Assembly: GCF_037201975.1 (NCBI RefSeq)
Contig: NZ_CP147520.1
Coordinates: 1,612,001 to 1,676,000 of the forward strand
DNA: 64,000 nt
From: Streptomyces sp. TG1A-60
GTDB taxonomy: Bacteria > Actinomycetota > Actinomycetes > Streptomycetales > Streptomycetaceae
Reading direction: 5' to 3'
In this document: piece after piece, positions 17,379-27,300 of the stretch
Layout of the letters: each line of letters starts with the position of its first letter
How positions within the stretch are numbered: position 1 is the stretch's first letter
The notes under the pieces: model-generated
Database searches by the model: none
What the model was told of the DNA's origin: nothing
Seen by the model: the letters and a program-made list of their open reading frames with translations, nothing else
Program-made: the position numbers and the translations under genes

Positions 17379-19388
17379 TCAGGCCTCCCACACGGCGGCG
17401 GCCGTACGGTCGTCCGCGTAGCCCTTGACCCTGACCTGGGCGTCGGCGAGGAAGGCGGCGAGGCCGGGCGGCTCGTCGGCTCCCCAGCGGCCCGCGAGAT
17501 GCTCCGCGAGCGGGGCCTCCGCGCGCAGGGGCTCGGCGAGGCCGCCGGTGCACAGCAGCAGGACGTCGCCCTCCCGCGCCACGGAGGCCCGGAAGCGGAA
17601 GGGTTCACGGGGCGGCGCGGGGGCGGGTTCGTACGGGCTCGGGGGCGTCGTGATACCGAGGTCCATGGTGAGGCGGTCGCCGTCGGGGGTCTCGTGCGGC
17701 AACGAGCCGAAGCCGACGACCGGCGCGCCCGCCGTGTCGGCGACGCGCGGCTCCAAGTCCTGCCACTCCCCGCCCCGCAGCCGGAACAGCCCGCCGGCGC
17801 CGGCGCCGAAGAACACGCGCGTACGGCACCGAGGGTCGGCCGGGAGCAGCAGACAGCGCAGGCTCGCCGTGTACTCCTCCGGGTCGAGGCCCTGCTCTGC
17901 GGCGCCGGCCCGCAGCTTGCCGAGGCTGCGGTCGGTGAGCCGGTGCAGCCCGGACTTGAGGTCAACGCGCCGGGCCGCCCGGATGTCCTCCACCAGCCGT
18001 GCGTGGCTGAGCCCGACGGCCCGCCCGATCCATCGGCACGCCTCCGCCGCCGCGCGGTGCGCCCCCGGTGTGGCCCGGACACCCGTCGCCACGGCCACCA
18101 GCACCAGGGCCTGCTCGCCCACACCGAAACGGGCGGTCAGAAGTGAATCCCGGCGCGGCTCGCCCCGGTAGCGCGCCGAGTCCCCGCGCAGCGACGCGGC
18201 CCGCAGCGTGCAGACCCCGTAATGCGCCCCGTCCAGCACGGTGTCCGCCACCAGGTCGTCCAGACCCTCCGGATCCGCCGACGGCAGCGCGGTCGGCTCC
18301 GCGTCGTACGTGGGCGGCCCGGACCCGACGTAGTCGACCCGCACATCCCGCCGCCCGGTGACCGGAGTGGCCCCCCGCGTCTGGACGGTGGGGAGGTCGA
18401 ACCGAGCGGAGGGCGGGGCGTCGGAGGGCTCGGCGGCGGAGGGCGCGGGCGAAACGGACGGCCGTGGCGGCGCGGGCGCGGCCCCGCCGGGTGCGTCCGT
18501 CAAAGGCCTGCCGGCGGGAGGAGGTGGCGCGCCCTCCGGGGGCCGTGAGGCGGGCACTGACCCCATGGGCGGTCGCGCGGGCGTACCGCGTCGGAAGGAT
18601 GCCGCGCGCAAGCCCGGCGGGGTGGGACCGGTCGAGAAGGTCAGGGGGCCCGTCGGCTGCGCGGGCGGTGGCTCCCAGGGTGCGGGCCGCGGGGCGGAAC
18701 CGCCGCGACGCAAGGAATCTGTCGTGGGGCTCGGGGCCGGGGCGGGGCCGACGGGCGGAACGGAGGGCGGGGCCGAAGGGGGAGGAGCCTGGGGGGCGTC
18801 CGGCCGGCTGCCTTGCCCGTCCTGCGCTCCGCGCCCACCACGTCCACCGAAGTCTCCCCGTCCGCCGAGTCCGCCCGGCGAGTCCTGGGGCGGCACCCTG
18901 TCCGAAAGGGCGCCCGAGGCACCTGGTGCGGACTCCGAGGTGTCCGGAACCGCGCGAGGCCCGCCCGGCGTGTGCGCCCCGGCACCCGATCCACCGGGCC
19001 GGTCCGACCCGCTGCCCGATCCGCCCGATCCGCCCGGCCCGTCCGACCCGCTGCCCGATCCGCCCGGCCCGTCCGGGACGGTGCCCGATCCGCCTCTGCC
19101 TGCTGCCGTACCGGACCCGCCCGGTACGGCTCCCCAGGCACCCGTCGGACTCGACGCACCCGTCGGGCTCGACGCACCCGTCGGGCTCGTCGGAGTACTC
19201 GCGCTCCTCGGAGTCGCCCCGCTCGCCGGAGTCGTCCGCGGCTTCCCGACCGTGTCCGCCGCCGAGGCGAAGCGGTCGTCGAGGGAATCGGCCGCGACCG
19301 AGGGGCCCGTGTCCCCGTTGGAGTCGTCGTACAACTGCCGCCACCAGTCGTCCTCGTGACCGGTCGGCCTCTCCCCCTGCTGGCTCAT
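17379..19388 (-). CDS. PP2C-like protein with long disordered N-terminus, probably catalytically inactive
   Basis: The ATG at 19388 (MSQQGERPTGHEDDWWRQLY) gives 669 residues. Residues 45-345 are low complexity, rich in Gly, Ser and Pro, with repeated SPTGAS and GSGSGSDGPGG units. Residues about 350-669 have the PP2C fold pattern. The metal-binding DGMGG expected after the second strand is replaced by VAVATGVRAT (residue 431), and the usual SDGL is CTGGL (613). Loss of these aspartates suggests a pseudophosphatase that binds rather than dephosphorylates. The neighbouring HATPase gene suggests a role in partner-switching regulation. Exact partners are unknown. Confidence 0.75.
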   Translation of the reverse strand: MSQQGERPTGHEDDWWRQLYDDSNGDTGPSVAADSLDDRFASAADTVGKPRTTPASGATPRSASTPTSPTGASSPTGASSPTGAWGAVPGGSGTAAGRGGSGTVPDGPGGSGSGSDGPGGSGGSGSGSDRPGGSGAGAHTPGGPRAVPDTSESAPGASGALSDRVPPQDSPGGLGGRGDFGGRGGRGAQDGQGSRPDAPQAPPPSAPPSVPPVGPAPAPSPTTDSLRRGGSAPRPAPWEPPPAQPTGPLTFSTGPTPPGLRAASFRRGTPARPPMGSVPASRPPEGAPPPPAGRPLTDAPGGAAPAPPRPSVSPAPSAAEPSDAPPSARFDLPTVQTRGATPVTGRRDVRVDYVGSGPPTYDAEPTALPSADPEGLDDLVADTVLDGAHYGVCTLRAASLRGDSARYRGEPRRDSLLTARFGVGEQALVLVAVATGVRATPGAHRAAAEACRWIGRAVGLSHARLVEDIRAARRVDLKSGLHRLTDRSLGKLRAGAAEQGLDPEEYTASLRCLLLPADPRCRTRVFFGAGAGGLFRLRGGEWQDLEPRVADTAGAPVVGFGSLPHETPDGDRLTMDLGITTPPSPYEPAPAPPREPFRFRASVAREGDVLLLCTGGLAEPLRAEAPLAEHLAGRWGADEPPGLAAFLADAQVRVKGYADDRTAAAVWEA
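19142..19195. repeat. Tandem 18-base coding repeat
   Basis: About three near-identical 18-base units (CTCGACGCACCCGTCGGG) lie in tandem within the PP2C-like gene and encode repeated Ser-Pro-Thr-Gly-Ala-Ser. Further imperfect Gly/Ser-coding repeats lie at about 18990-19110. Such repeats change copy number easily, so length variation between strains is likely. Confidence 0.75.
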
Positions 19389-19753
19389 GCCCCTGATTGT
19401 CCACCTCGGGAGCCGTATGAAAACGGGGCATCCGGAAAATCGCCCCGCAGAGCCGACGACCCCACGGCGTGTCGGACCATATCTCGAACTCCGATGCGAG
19501 GCAGGGGAGTCGAAAGGCCGGAGGGAGCGGAGGGAGGAAAGGGACCGCCGGCGGCGCCCCACAGGAGAAACCGCCCGGCGGCGCCGGGATGACCGGCGTG
19601 GTGCCTGCGCGTGGCCCGGCCGTCCAAGTGCGCGGCGCGTTCCTGGAATTGCGCTGTGCGACCCCGGCTGCCGACGGGATGCGCGGTGCGGTGATGATGT
19701 GTCGAGCGGAAGGGCGCCGGGACCGGCGCGGCAAAGGAAAGGGACGTCGCCGC
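19389..19753. other. Divergent intergenic region
   Basis: The 365 bases separate the PP2C-like gene (minus) and the HTH regulator (plus). Open frames run through it but lack coding character. It must hold both promoters; I could not identify them with confidence. Confidence 0.4.
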
Positions 19754-20737
19754 ATGCTGGGAGCGATCGGTCTCGACGAGACGCACGAGGCGGCGTACCG
19801 GGCACTGGTGTCCGTGGGCGCCGCCGACGTACCGGATCTGGCGCGCCGGCTCACGCTCGGGGAGCACGACACCGAGCGCGCGCTGCGCCGGCTGGAGCGG
19901 CACGGTCTCGCTGCCCAGTCCTCCGCGCGCGCGGGCCGCTGGGTGGCCGCGCCGCCCGGGGTGGCCCTGGGCGCTCTGCTCACCCAGCAGCGCCACGAGC
20001 TGGAGAAGGCGGAGCTGGCGGCGGCGATGCTGGCCGAGGAGTACCGGGCGAGCGCGGCCGAGCCCGCCGCACACGACCTGGTCGAGGTGGTGATCGGCTC
20101 GGCCGCGATAGCGCAGCGCTTCCTCCAGCTCCAGCTCGGCGCCACGGAGGAGGTCTGCGCCATGGTCACCGGCGCTCCGATCGCGGTCTCCGGACCGGAG
20201 AACAACCCGGCGGAGGAGCAGGCCACCGGCCGCGGTGTCGGCTACCGCGTGGTGGTCGAGCGGGCCGTCCTGGACGAGGACAGCGGGCTCACCGAGCTGT
20301 CCGCCGCGCTGGGCCGGGAGGAGCGGGTGCGGGTGCTGGACAAGGTGCCCACGAAGCTCGTCATCGCCGACCGCACGCTCGCGATGGTCCCGCTCACCAC
20401 GCACACCGCCGAGCCCGCCGCGCTCGTCGTCCACGCGAGCGGTCTGCTGGAGCTGCTGTCGGGCCTGTTCGAGTCGGTGTGGCGGCAGGCCCTGCCACTG
20501 CGGCTCGGCGCGGGCCGTGTCAGTGAGGACGTACCGGACGGCCCCGACGAGACCGACCTGGAGATCCTCTCCCTGCTGCTGGCCGGCATGACCGACGCGA
20601 GCGTCGCCAAACAGCTCGACCTGGGCTTGAGGACCGTGCAGCGCCGGGTGAAACGCCTGATGGAGCTGACCGGCGTGACGACCCGGCTGCAGTTGGGCTG
20701 GCATGCGTACGAGCGGTCCTGGGTGACCCGGAACTGA
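19754..20737 (+). CDS. HTH transcriptional regulator (TrmB-like N-terminus, LuxR-type C-terminal HTH)
   Basis: The ATG at 19754 gives 327 residues (MLGAIGLDETHEAAYRALVS). The N-terminal 75 residues resemble a TrmB/MarR-like winged helix. The middle is an alpha/beta domain of the kind seen in Streptomyces regulators with a phospholipase D-like fold. The end carries a LuxR-type HTH (LLLAGMTDASVAKQLDLGLRTVQRRVKRL). The combination is common in Streptomyces one-component regulators. The ligand and targets are unknown. The open frame before 19754 is not coding-like. Confidence 0.85.
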   Translation: MLGAIGLDETHEAAYRALVSVGAADVPDLARRLTLGEHDTERALRRLERHGLAAQSSARAGRWVAAPPGVALGALLTQQRHELEKAELAAAMLAEEYRASAAEPAAHDLVEVVIGSAAIAQRFLQLQLGATEEVCAMVTGAPIAVSGPENNPAEEQATGRGVGYRVVVERAVLDEDSGLTELSAALGREERVRVLDKVPTKLVIADRTLAMVPLTTHTAEPAALVVHASGLLELLSGLFESVWRQALPLRLGAGRVSEDVPDGPDETDLEILSLLLAGMTDASVAKQLDLGLRTVQRRVKRLMELTGVTTRLQLGWHAYERSWVTRN

Positions 20738-20782
20738 CACGACCGCCCTGCGCTTTCTCGCGCGGTCCGGCACCCTGGGCAG

Positions 20783-21265
20783 ATGGGAGCGTGGGAACTC
20801 CTGCTGGTCGCAGTGGTGCTGCTGCTCGGCATGTGCGGAGTGCTGGTGCCCGGCGTGCCGGGGACCTGGCTCGTGTGGGCCGGGGTCATGTGGTGGGCGC
20901 TGGAGGACCCGCGGCCCCTCGCCTGGTGGGTGCTCGTGGGCTCCACCGCCGTCCTCCTGCTGTCCCGGGCGGTCCGCTGGGGTCTGCCGCCCCGGCGGAC
21001 GGAGGAGAGCGGCGCCACCCCCCGGATGGGGGTGTACGCCGGTGTCGGCGCCCTCCTGGGTTTCGTCCTCCTCCCCGTGCTCGGCGCGATCCCCGGCTTC
21101 GTCGGCGGCATCTACCTCTCCGAGCGGCTCCGCCTCGGCCGCCACGGCGCGGCGACGGCCGCGACGCGCACCGCGATGCGCTCGGGCGGGTCGGACGTCC
21201 TGGCGGAACTGTTCGCGTGCCTGCTGGTCGTGGGCGCGTGGGTGGGCGTGGTCTTCGGGGGCTGA
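20783..21265 (+). CDS. DUF456 membrane protein
   Basis: The 160-residue protein has about four hydrophobic segments, with the DUF456 pattern VLVPGVPGTWLVWAGVMWW near the start and LGAIPGFVGGIYLSERLRLG in the middle. Glycine-zipper-like spacing is visible. The family is widespread and of unknown function. It lies 45 bases after the HTH regulator and may be co-transcribed with it. Confidence 0.88.
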   Translation: MGAWELLLVAVVLLLGMCGVLVPGVPGTWLVWAGVMWWALEDPRPLAWWVLVGSTAVLLLSRAVRWGLPPRRTEESGATPRMGVYAGVGALLGFVLLPVLGAIPGFVGGIYLSERLRLGRHGAATAATRTAMRSGGSDVLAELFACLLVVGAWVGVVFGG

Positions 21266-21344
21266 GACGGCCCCGCGGAGAGGTCACCCTCCGGGAGTCA
21301 CGTCCGGCGGGGTGCGCGTGCCCGCGTCGTCGAGGGGGAGGTGG

Positions 21345-21500
21345 TCACCGGGTCGTCGGGGGGACGGACCGGGCCGGGCGGCGTGGGTCGCGGACGGCCC
21401 GGTCGAAGTCCGCCACCGCGTCAAGGATCCGGTCCCCGACGATCACGTCGTCGCCCGCCTGCCGTACGCGCTCACGAGCCGGCGTGCAGGCGTGCAGGCG
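21345..21500 (-). pseudogene. Possible gene remnant of unknown family
   Basis: The 301-base gap 21266-21566 contains a minus-strand frame with good Streptomyces codon use, reading ERVRQAGDDVIVGDRILD and onward to a stop at 21345. It has no start with a ribosome site and I do not recognise the family. It may be the decayed 3-prime end of a gene. Short GGCGTGCA direct repeats lie at about 21480. Confidence 0.25.
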
Positions 21501-21566
21501 TGCCTCACGTGGCCGTGAAGGCGGCGTTGTCGACGCGGGGCCGGGTGTGGCCGGTCCCGGCCGGCG

Positions 21567-22061
21567 TCAGAGCACGCCCTCCAGGTCGAGCAGCAGGCGC
21601 TTGCGGACGAGGCCGCCGGCGTACCCGGTGAGGGTGCCGTCCGCGCCGATCACGCGGTGGCAGGGGCGGAGGATGAGGAGGGGATTGGCGCCGATCGCGC
21701 CGCCGACGGCCCGGACGGCCGCCCGGGGCGCGCCGATACGGGCGGCGACGGCACCGTACGTGGTGGTCGCGCCGTACGGGACGTCGTCGAGCGCGGCCCA
21801 CACCCGCTGCCGGAAGTCGGTGCCCTCACCCCGCAACTCCAGCCGGAACTCCTTTAGTTCACCGGCGAAGTAGGCGGCGAGCTGTTCCTCGGCCGCCCGG
21901 AAGGGCCCCGGGTCGCGCAGCCGGCCCGCCAGGGGGACCCGGCCGCCTTTCTGCTCCGGCACGGAGAGGGAGGTGAGGGCGCCCGACTCGTCGGCGGTGA
22001 GGAGAAGTCGTCCGACGGGGCTGTCGACGGTGGTGCGGTACGTCCGCTGCTCGGTGCTCAC
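21567..22061 (-). CDS. ogt: Methylated-DNA-protein cysteine methyltransferase
   Basis: The 164-residue protein carries the AGT signature with acceptor Cys134 in [12 protein letters not shown] and the wing [15 protein letters not shown]. It removes alkyl groups from O6-methylguanine by transferring them irreversibly to this cysteine. Its ATG overlaps the stop of the upstream ada-alkA remnant (ATGA), showing that the two once formed a repair operon. All active-site residues seen are intact. Confidence 0.94.
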   Translation of the reverse strand: MSTEQRTYRTTVDSPVGRLLLTADESGALTSLSVPEQKGGRVPLAGRLRDPGPFRAAEEQLAAYFAGELKEFRLELRGEGTDFRQRVWAALDDVPYGATTTYGAVAARIGAPRAAVRAVGGAIGANPLLILRPCHRVIGADGTLTGYAGGLVRKRLLLDLEGVL

Positions 22062-22509
22062 GACTGAACTCCCTGTGGCTGTCGCCGCGAAGCCGTGCCC
22101 GGCTCCGGCGCGCTCGCTGTTCTGAGGTGGTGCAGGGCGTACGACCGCCAGGGCCGCCGGGCGTCCGGCACGGCCTCGCCCGGCGGTGCCACGTCCGGAT
22201 CACCGAGGGCGCGGGTGCGGATCGCGGTGACGGTACGGCCGTCCATGCCCGGCAGCGCGAGCAGCGCCGCCGGGACCTCGTCCCGGTCCACGCCACGTCG
22301 AGACGTACGGTGCCGTCGGTGAGGGCGGTGGCGAGCGCCGAGCGGGCCGTCCGCCCCGGCCTGCGCACCCGGTTCGCCGGTTTCGGCGTCACCGCCGGGC
22401 AGCTCGGCCGACAGAAGATCCCGGTCGTCTCGACGGCGAGGAAGAACTCCCCGTCGGACCGCCCGCCCCTGCTGCGGACGGCCTCGTACCTGGTGTCTTC
22501 GTCCTTCAT
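22058..22509 (-). pseudogene. Internally deleted Ada-AlkA DNA alkylation repair gene
   Basis: From the ATG at 22509 the frame reads [14 protein letters not shown] and the Ada N-terminal metal-site signature [19 protein letters not shown]. It then jumps directly into sequence resembling the C-terminal part of an AlkA glycosylase. That part is best read in the other frame as [20 protein letters not shown] then [12 protein letters not shown], ending at 22058. The AraC domain, most of AlkA and two Ada cysteines are missing, and the two ends are out of frame. An intact Ada-AlkA fusion is about 480 residues, so this is a relic in front of ogt. The gap 22510-22687 holds nothing else. Confidence 0.7.
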
Positions 22510-22687
22510 GCCTCCCAGTGTCGACCACGGGGACCGCCCCGGCTGGCGGAAATCGGACATGACGTCGGGCCGTGGCCGCCCCCGCCCCGCCGCTCCACTC
22601 GGGCGATCACCGCCGGAGGAGGCGGCGGGGGCGGCAGCGGGGGCGGCGGGGACGGACCCGCCAGGTCACCGCGTCGGGCGTCGGCGA

Positions 22688-23866
22688 CTACGCCCAGCGA
22701 TTCCGCTTGGCCTCCATCGCCGCGCGCCCCTCGGCGTCCCTCCGTTTCCACTCCTTCCGGATCTCGGCCCGCATCCGGGCGTCGGACTGGGCCGCGATCC
22801 GCTGGTTCTCGCGGAGCAGCTTGCGGTAGCTGTCGAGCCGCCGCTCGGGCAGTTCACCGGACTCGACCGCGCCGAGGACCGCGCAGCCGGGCTCGGCGAT
22901 GTGCGCGCAGTCGTGGAAGCGGCAGTCCGCGGCCAGTTCCTCGATCTCGGCGAAGACCTGCCCGACCCCGCTCCCGGCGTCCCAGAGGCCGACGCCGCGC
23001 AGCCCGGGTGTGTCGATGAGGACTCCGCCGCCCGGCAGGGCGAGGAGGTTGCGGGTGGTGGTGGTGTGCCGTCCCTTGCCGTCCACGTCACGGATGGCCC
23101 GGACGTCCATGACGTCCTCGCCGAGCAGCGCGTTGGCGAGGGTCGACTTGCCGGCGCCGGACTGCCCGAGCAGCACGGAGGTGCCGCCGGAGAGCACCGC
23201 GGCGAGGACGTCGAGGCCCTCGTCGAGGGCGGAGCTGACCGTCAGCACGGCGATGCCGGGCGCGACGGTCTCCACGTCCTGCACCAGATGCCCCAGCGTG
23301 GCGGCGTCCGGCACGAGGTCGGCCTTGGTTAGCACGACCACGGGCCGCGCCCCGGACTCCCAGGAGGGTTCCGACTCGCGCAGCAGTGCATCACCTCTGG
23401 AGCAGGACATCGCGAGCGCGAGGAACCGCTCGATCCGCCCGAGGTCCAGTTCGACCGCGAGCGACACACAGATGACGACGTGGTCGATGTTGGAGGCCAG
23501 CACCTGGCCCTCGGAGCGCTTGGACGACGTCGACCGCACGAACGCAGCACGGCGCGGCAGGAGCGTGCGCACATACCGCGGATCGCTGCCTTCGGGGTCG
23601 ACGGCAGCCCAGTCCCCCGTGCACACGACGTTCATCGGGTCGCGGGGGACGACGAACTCGGTGTCGGCACGAACGGTACCGGCCGGGGTGATGACGTCGC
23701 ACCGGCCGCGGTCGACCCGGACGACACGGCCCGGCAGGAGTCCCTGCTCGGCATGTGGGGCGAACTCGGCCTCCCAGTCCGCATCCCACCCGTACGGCAC
23801 GAGCGGATGCGAAGAAGACGAGGACGAACCCGGGAGAGAAGAGAGAGACAAGGGGTGACCCTTCAC
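22688..23866 (-). CDS. rsgA: Ribosome small subunit-dependent GTPase RsgA
   Basis: The 392-residue protein has the circularly permuted GTPase order of RsgA/YjeQ: G4 (LTKADL, about 179), then G1 (GQSGAGKST, 234) and G3 (DTPGL, 285). The C-terminal zinc site uses Cys315, Cys320, His322 and Cys328. An OB-fold (about 45-105) precedes the G domain. It assists late 30S maturation. The GTG at 23866 gives a Ser-rich leader; a later start is possible. A small candidate gene with a strong ribosome site lies just upstream. Confidence 0.92.
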   Translation of the reverse strand: MKGHPLSLSSLPGSSSSSSHPLVPYGWDADWEAEFAPHAEQGLLPGRVVRVDRGRCDVITPAGTVRADTEFVVPRDPMNVVCTGDWAAVDPEGSDPRYVRTLLPRRAAFVRSTSSKRSEGQVLASNIDHVVICVSLAVELDLGRIERFLALAMSCSRGDALLRESEPSWESGARPVVVLTKADLVPDAATLGHLVQDVETVAPGIAVLTVSSALDEGLDVLAAVLSGGTSVLLGQSGAGKSTLANALLGEDVMDVRAIRDVDGKGRHTTTTRNLLALPGGGVLIDTPGLRGVGLWDAGSGVGQVFAEIEELAADCRFHDCAHIAEPGCAVLGAVESGELPERRLDSYRKLLRENQRIAAQSDARMRAEIRKEWKRRDAEGRAAMEAKRNRWA

Positions 23867-23914
23867 AGGGGTGGCCCCGGCACCGCGCTCACAGGCGCGG
23901 GAGAAACAGAGAGG

Positions 23915-23986
23915 TCAGCCGGGGGCCACGGAGGTGAACTGAACGGACTTCGGGATACGGGCAGCGCCCGTCGCAACGACAGCCAT
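23915..23986 (-). CDS. Candidate 23-residue small protein or leader peptide upstream of rsgA
   Basis: An ATG at 23986 is preceded by GGGGAGGTGTGACCG, a near-ideal ribosome site at good spacing. It encodes a 23-residue peptide beginning MAVVATGAARIPKSV and ending SVAPG, then TGA, 48 bases before the rsgA start. The peptide has no obvious attenuator pattern (no run of one amino acid). It could be a translated leader that affects rsgA expression, or a stand-alone small protein. The ribosome site is the main evidence; I do not recognise the peptide. Confidence 0.45.
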   Translation of the reverse strand: MAVVATGAARIPKSVQFTSVAPG

Positions 23987-24242
23987 CGGTCACACCTCCC
24001 CAACCAGACCAAGTCACCCGCGGCAACTCCGGGTTGCCGCCTCAACAGAACCGACCCTAGAGGTACCCGGGCCGCGACGCCATCGAATTACGGCGACCCA
24101 TTCGGCGACGGTGCGAGGCAGGCGCGGCACCGATCGCCGGGAACCTGTGCACTGTGCCGGTCAAAGGCACCTCCCCACGACCCGGACATGGTCGCGTCCT
24201 CGGGGCCTGGACGACACCCCTGGACGGTCGAGGTGTTCCGAA

Positions 24243-24318
24243 CGGCGCCCAAGGGCACGGGCGAAGGCCGTCTCCTCACCCCTGAGGAGACGGCCTTCGC
24301 CCGTGCCCTTGGGCGCCG
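24243..24318. terminator. Exceptionally long perfect hairpin terminator of the PKS gene
   Basis: A 36-base perfect stem (24243-24278 paired with 24283-24318) closes a 4-base CCCC loop. On the minus strand it begins 3 bases after the PKS stop codon, so it is placed as its terminator. It also faces the rsgA upstream region. The rest of 23987-24242 contains no gene I can support; it includes the promoter region of the small ORF and rsgA. Confidence 0.9.
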
Positions 24319-24321
24319 CTC

Positions 24322-27300
24322 CTACGTGAGATCCAGCCTGGTGTGCACCAGCTGCGCGAAGTGGGTCAGGGTGCGGTCGCTGTTCATCAGCTCGGCGGTC
24401 GCCAGGCGGACGTCGAAGTGTTCGCCGGCGCGCACCATGAACTCGGTGCTCAGCAGCGAGTCGAGGCCGAAGTCGGTCACGGGCCGCGCTGGGTCCAGCT
24501 CCTCGGGATCGCTGTGCAGAACGGCGGCGAGCAGCCGGGTCAGGGTCTGGGTGATCGCGGCCCGGGCGTCGTCGGGTGTCATGGCGGCCAGTTCGCGCCG
24601 CAGCTCCGCCCGGCCTTCCGGGCTGGGGGCGGAGTCGGCCGGCACAAGTCCGGCGAAACGGGCGGCGGTCAGGGCGGGCAACAGGCGGCGGGCGCGGCCC
24701 CAGCGGTAGCGGCCGATGCCCGCCACGTCGGTGCCCGGCTGGAGCAGGCCGCCCGCGGTGGCGAGGGCCTCGGCGACGGTGAGGGGCTGGAAGCCCCGTT
24801 CGGCCATGGCATCGCCGATGGCGTGGCGGGCGACGTAGCCGGTCTCGCCGATCGGGCCGAAGGCGAGCGCGGTGGCCGGGCGTCCCTGGGCGTGGCGGGC
24901 GCGCGCCTGCGCCTCCAGGTAGGCGTTGCCGGCCGCGTAGGGGGCCTGGCCGACGTTGCCGACGGCGGTGGCGATCGAGGAGTAGGTGAGGAACAGGTCC
25001 AGGTCATGGTCCGCGGTGAGGCGGTGCAGTCGGGCCGCGCCGTCGGCCTTGGGGGCGAGGACGGCGGTGAACCGGTCGTCGGTGAGTTCGGCCAGGGGCG
25101 CGTCGTCGAGGTGCATCGCGGCGTGTACGACGCCGCGCAGCCGGTGCCCGGTGGCGTCGATCGCGTCGATGACCCGGCGCAGCGCCGCCCCGTCGGTGAC
25201 GTCGGCCGCGTAGGCGGTGGCGTGTACGCCGCGCCGGGCCAGGTCCTCCAGGAGGGCCGGCGCCTCGGGAGTGGCCTGGCCGCGGCGGGAGACCAGCGCC
25301 AGGTGCCGGGCCCCTTGGTCGGCCAGCCACCATGTGGTGGCGGCGCCGAAGCCGCTCAGTCCGCCGGTCACCAGGTAGGTGCCGTCGGCGTCCAGTGCGC
25401 GGGCGTGGGGTGCGGGCTGGACGGTGACGGGTTCGTCCAGCGGGTTCTCGTCGGCTTCGCTTCGGCCGCTGGCATCGACCCGGTCGTGGGCGTCGGCTTC
25501 GCCGAGCGAGACGACGACCTTGCCGATGTGCCGGGAGTGCTGCAGGACCTGGAAGGCCTCCTCCACCCGGGCGGCCGGGTAGACGGTGTGCGGCAGCGGC
25601 CGGTACACACCTCGCTCGATGAGTGACACGACATCGTCGAGCAGGCGGGAGCCGCGGCCCCGGTCCAGCACCACGTGGTCGAGGTTGAAGCCGATGAACG
25701 TCAGGCTGCGGTCGAAGGGACGCAGCGACAGCGGGTTGTTGAGAAAGATGTCGCGTTTGCCCAGTTCGATGAAGCGGCCGTTGGGGCGCAGCAGGTCCAG
25801 TCCGTGCGCGATCGCCTCGCCGCTGAGGGAGTTGACGACGACGTCGACGCCCCGGCCTTCGGTGAGTTCGCGGACCCGCGGTACGAAGTCCAGGCTGCGT
25901 GAGTCGAGCACGTGCCAGGCGCCGAGGCTGCGCAGCAGGTTCCGTTTGGTCTCGCTTCCGGCGGTGGCGATGACGCGGGCGCCCCGTGCGTGAGCGCACT
26001 GCAGGGCGGCCAGGCCCACCGCGCCGGCGCCGCCGTGCACGAGCACCGTCTCGCCGGAAGCCACGCGCGCCTGGTCGACCAAGGCGTGGTGGACCGTCAG
26101 GAAGGCGACGGGGAAGGTCGCCGCCTCGGCGTAGCTCATGCCGTCGGGGATCTTGATCAGGCCGTCGTCGTGGGCGACACCGTGGGAGGCGAGGGCCGCG
26201 GGAATGAGGCCGCAGACCCGGTCACCGATCGCGAGGTCACGCACTCCGGGTCCGACGGCGCGGACGATGCCGGCACCGTCCGTGCCCAGTCCGCGGCTGA
26301 GGGGGCTGTCCTCCACGGCTTCGGGCGGCAACAGGCCGTTGGCGCGCATGGGGTCGCGGTAGTTCAGCGCCACCGCGCGCATCTCGACGGCGACTTCACC
26401 GGGACCGGGCTGCGGGAGAGGTGTCTCCCGCCAGACCAGGCGCCGGGCGGGGCCGGGGTCGCGGGCGTCGAGGATGAAGGGCACGCCGGCGGGGACGGCG
26501 GGTGGCTCGTCGGCCGGGTGCTCGACGTGCAGGGGAGTGAAGCGGCCGGCCGGTGTGAGGACGACCTCGTCCTCGACGGCGCCCGCGTTCTCGTCCGCGG
26601 TGCGGCCCGCGGTGAGCAGCTCGGCGGCCAGGCGGCGGGCGTCGGCGGCCGGGTCCGCCGTGCGGTCGAGGGAGACGCGCCGCAGTCCCAGGCCGGGCTG
26701 TTCGTTGGCCAGGGTGCGAGCGGCGCCCCAGACGGCCGCGTCCTCGGGGTGCGTGGGGCGTTCCGGGGCGGGGAACAGGCCGGTGGGGCGTGTCACCAGC
26801 CACACCTGTGGGCCCCGGTCCTCGGGCGGAGTCCGGCAGGCGGCGGCGAGAGTGCGCAGGACGGCCGCGCGGTGCGTGGTCCGGGCCACGGGCTGCTGCG
26901 GGTCGGGCTCGGCCAGGAGCAGGACGATGTGCGGCGCGGCCTCGGCGGTCAGTGCCGCCGTCCATGCCTCGACGTCGGTGGCGGCGGGCAGGACCGTCGC
27001 CGGGCCCAGCAGTGCGGCCAGCTCCCGGGCGGTCGGGGTCTCGGCGTCGGTCTCCGTGGCGACGAGCCAGACCGCGTCCGGCGGTGGCGGGGGAAGGGCG
27101 GGCGTGTCCGCCGCTTCCCCGGGCGCGGCGGCGACCAGAACCGAGTGGTCGTCGGGCCCCGTCTGCCAGGGGCTGGTGAAGCCGCACCGCTCCAGCAGTG
27201 GCGTCCACTCGTCGCGGGGCAACAGCCGTGTGGTGGGACGCAGGGCCCGGTCACTGCGTTTCCACAGGGACTCCAGGCCGCCCAGCAGCAGGGCGTCGAG

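Noticed and set aside
22615..22660. G-rich stretch resembling a G-quadruplex
   Set aside because: Such runs are common by chance at this GC content and nothing about its position suggests a function.
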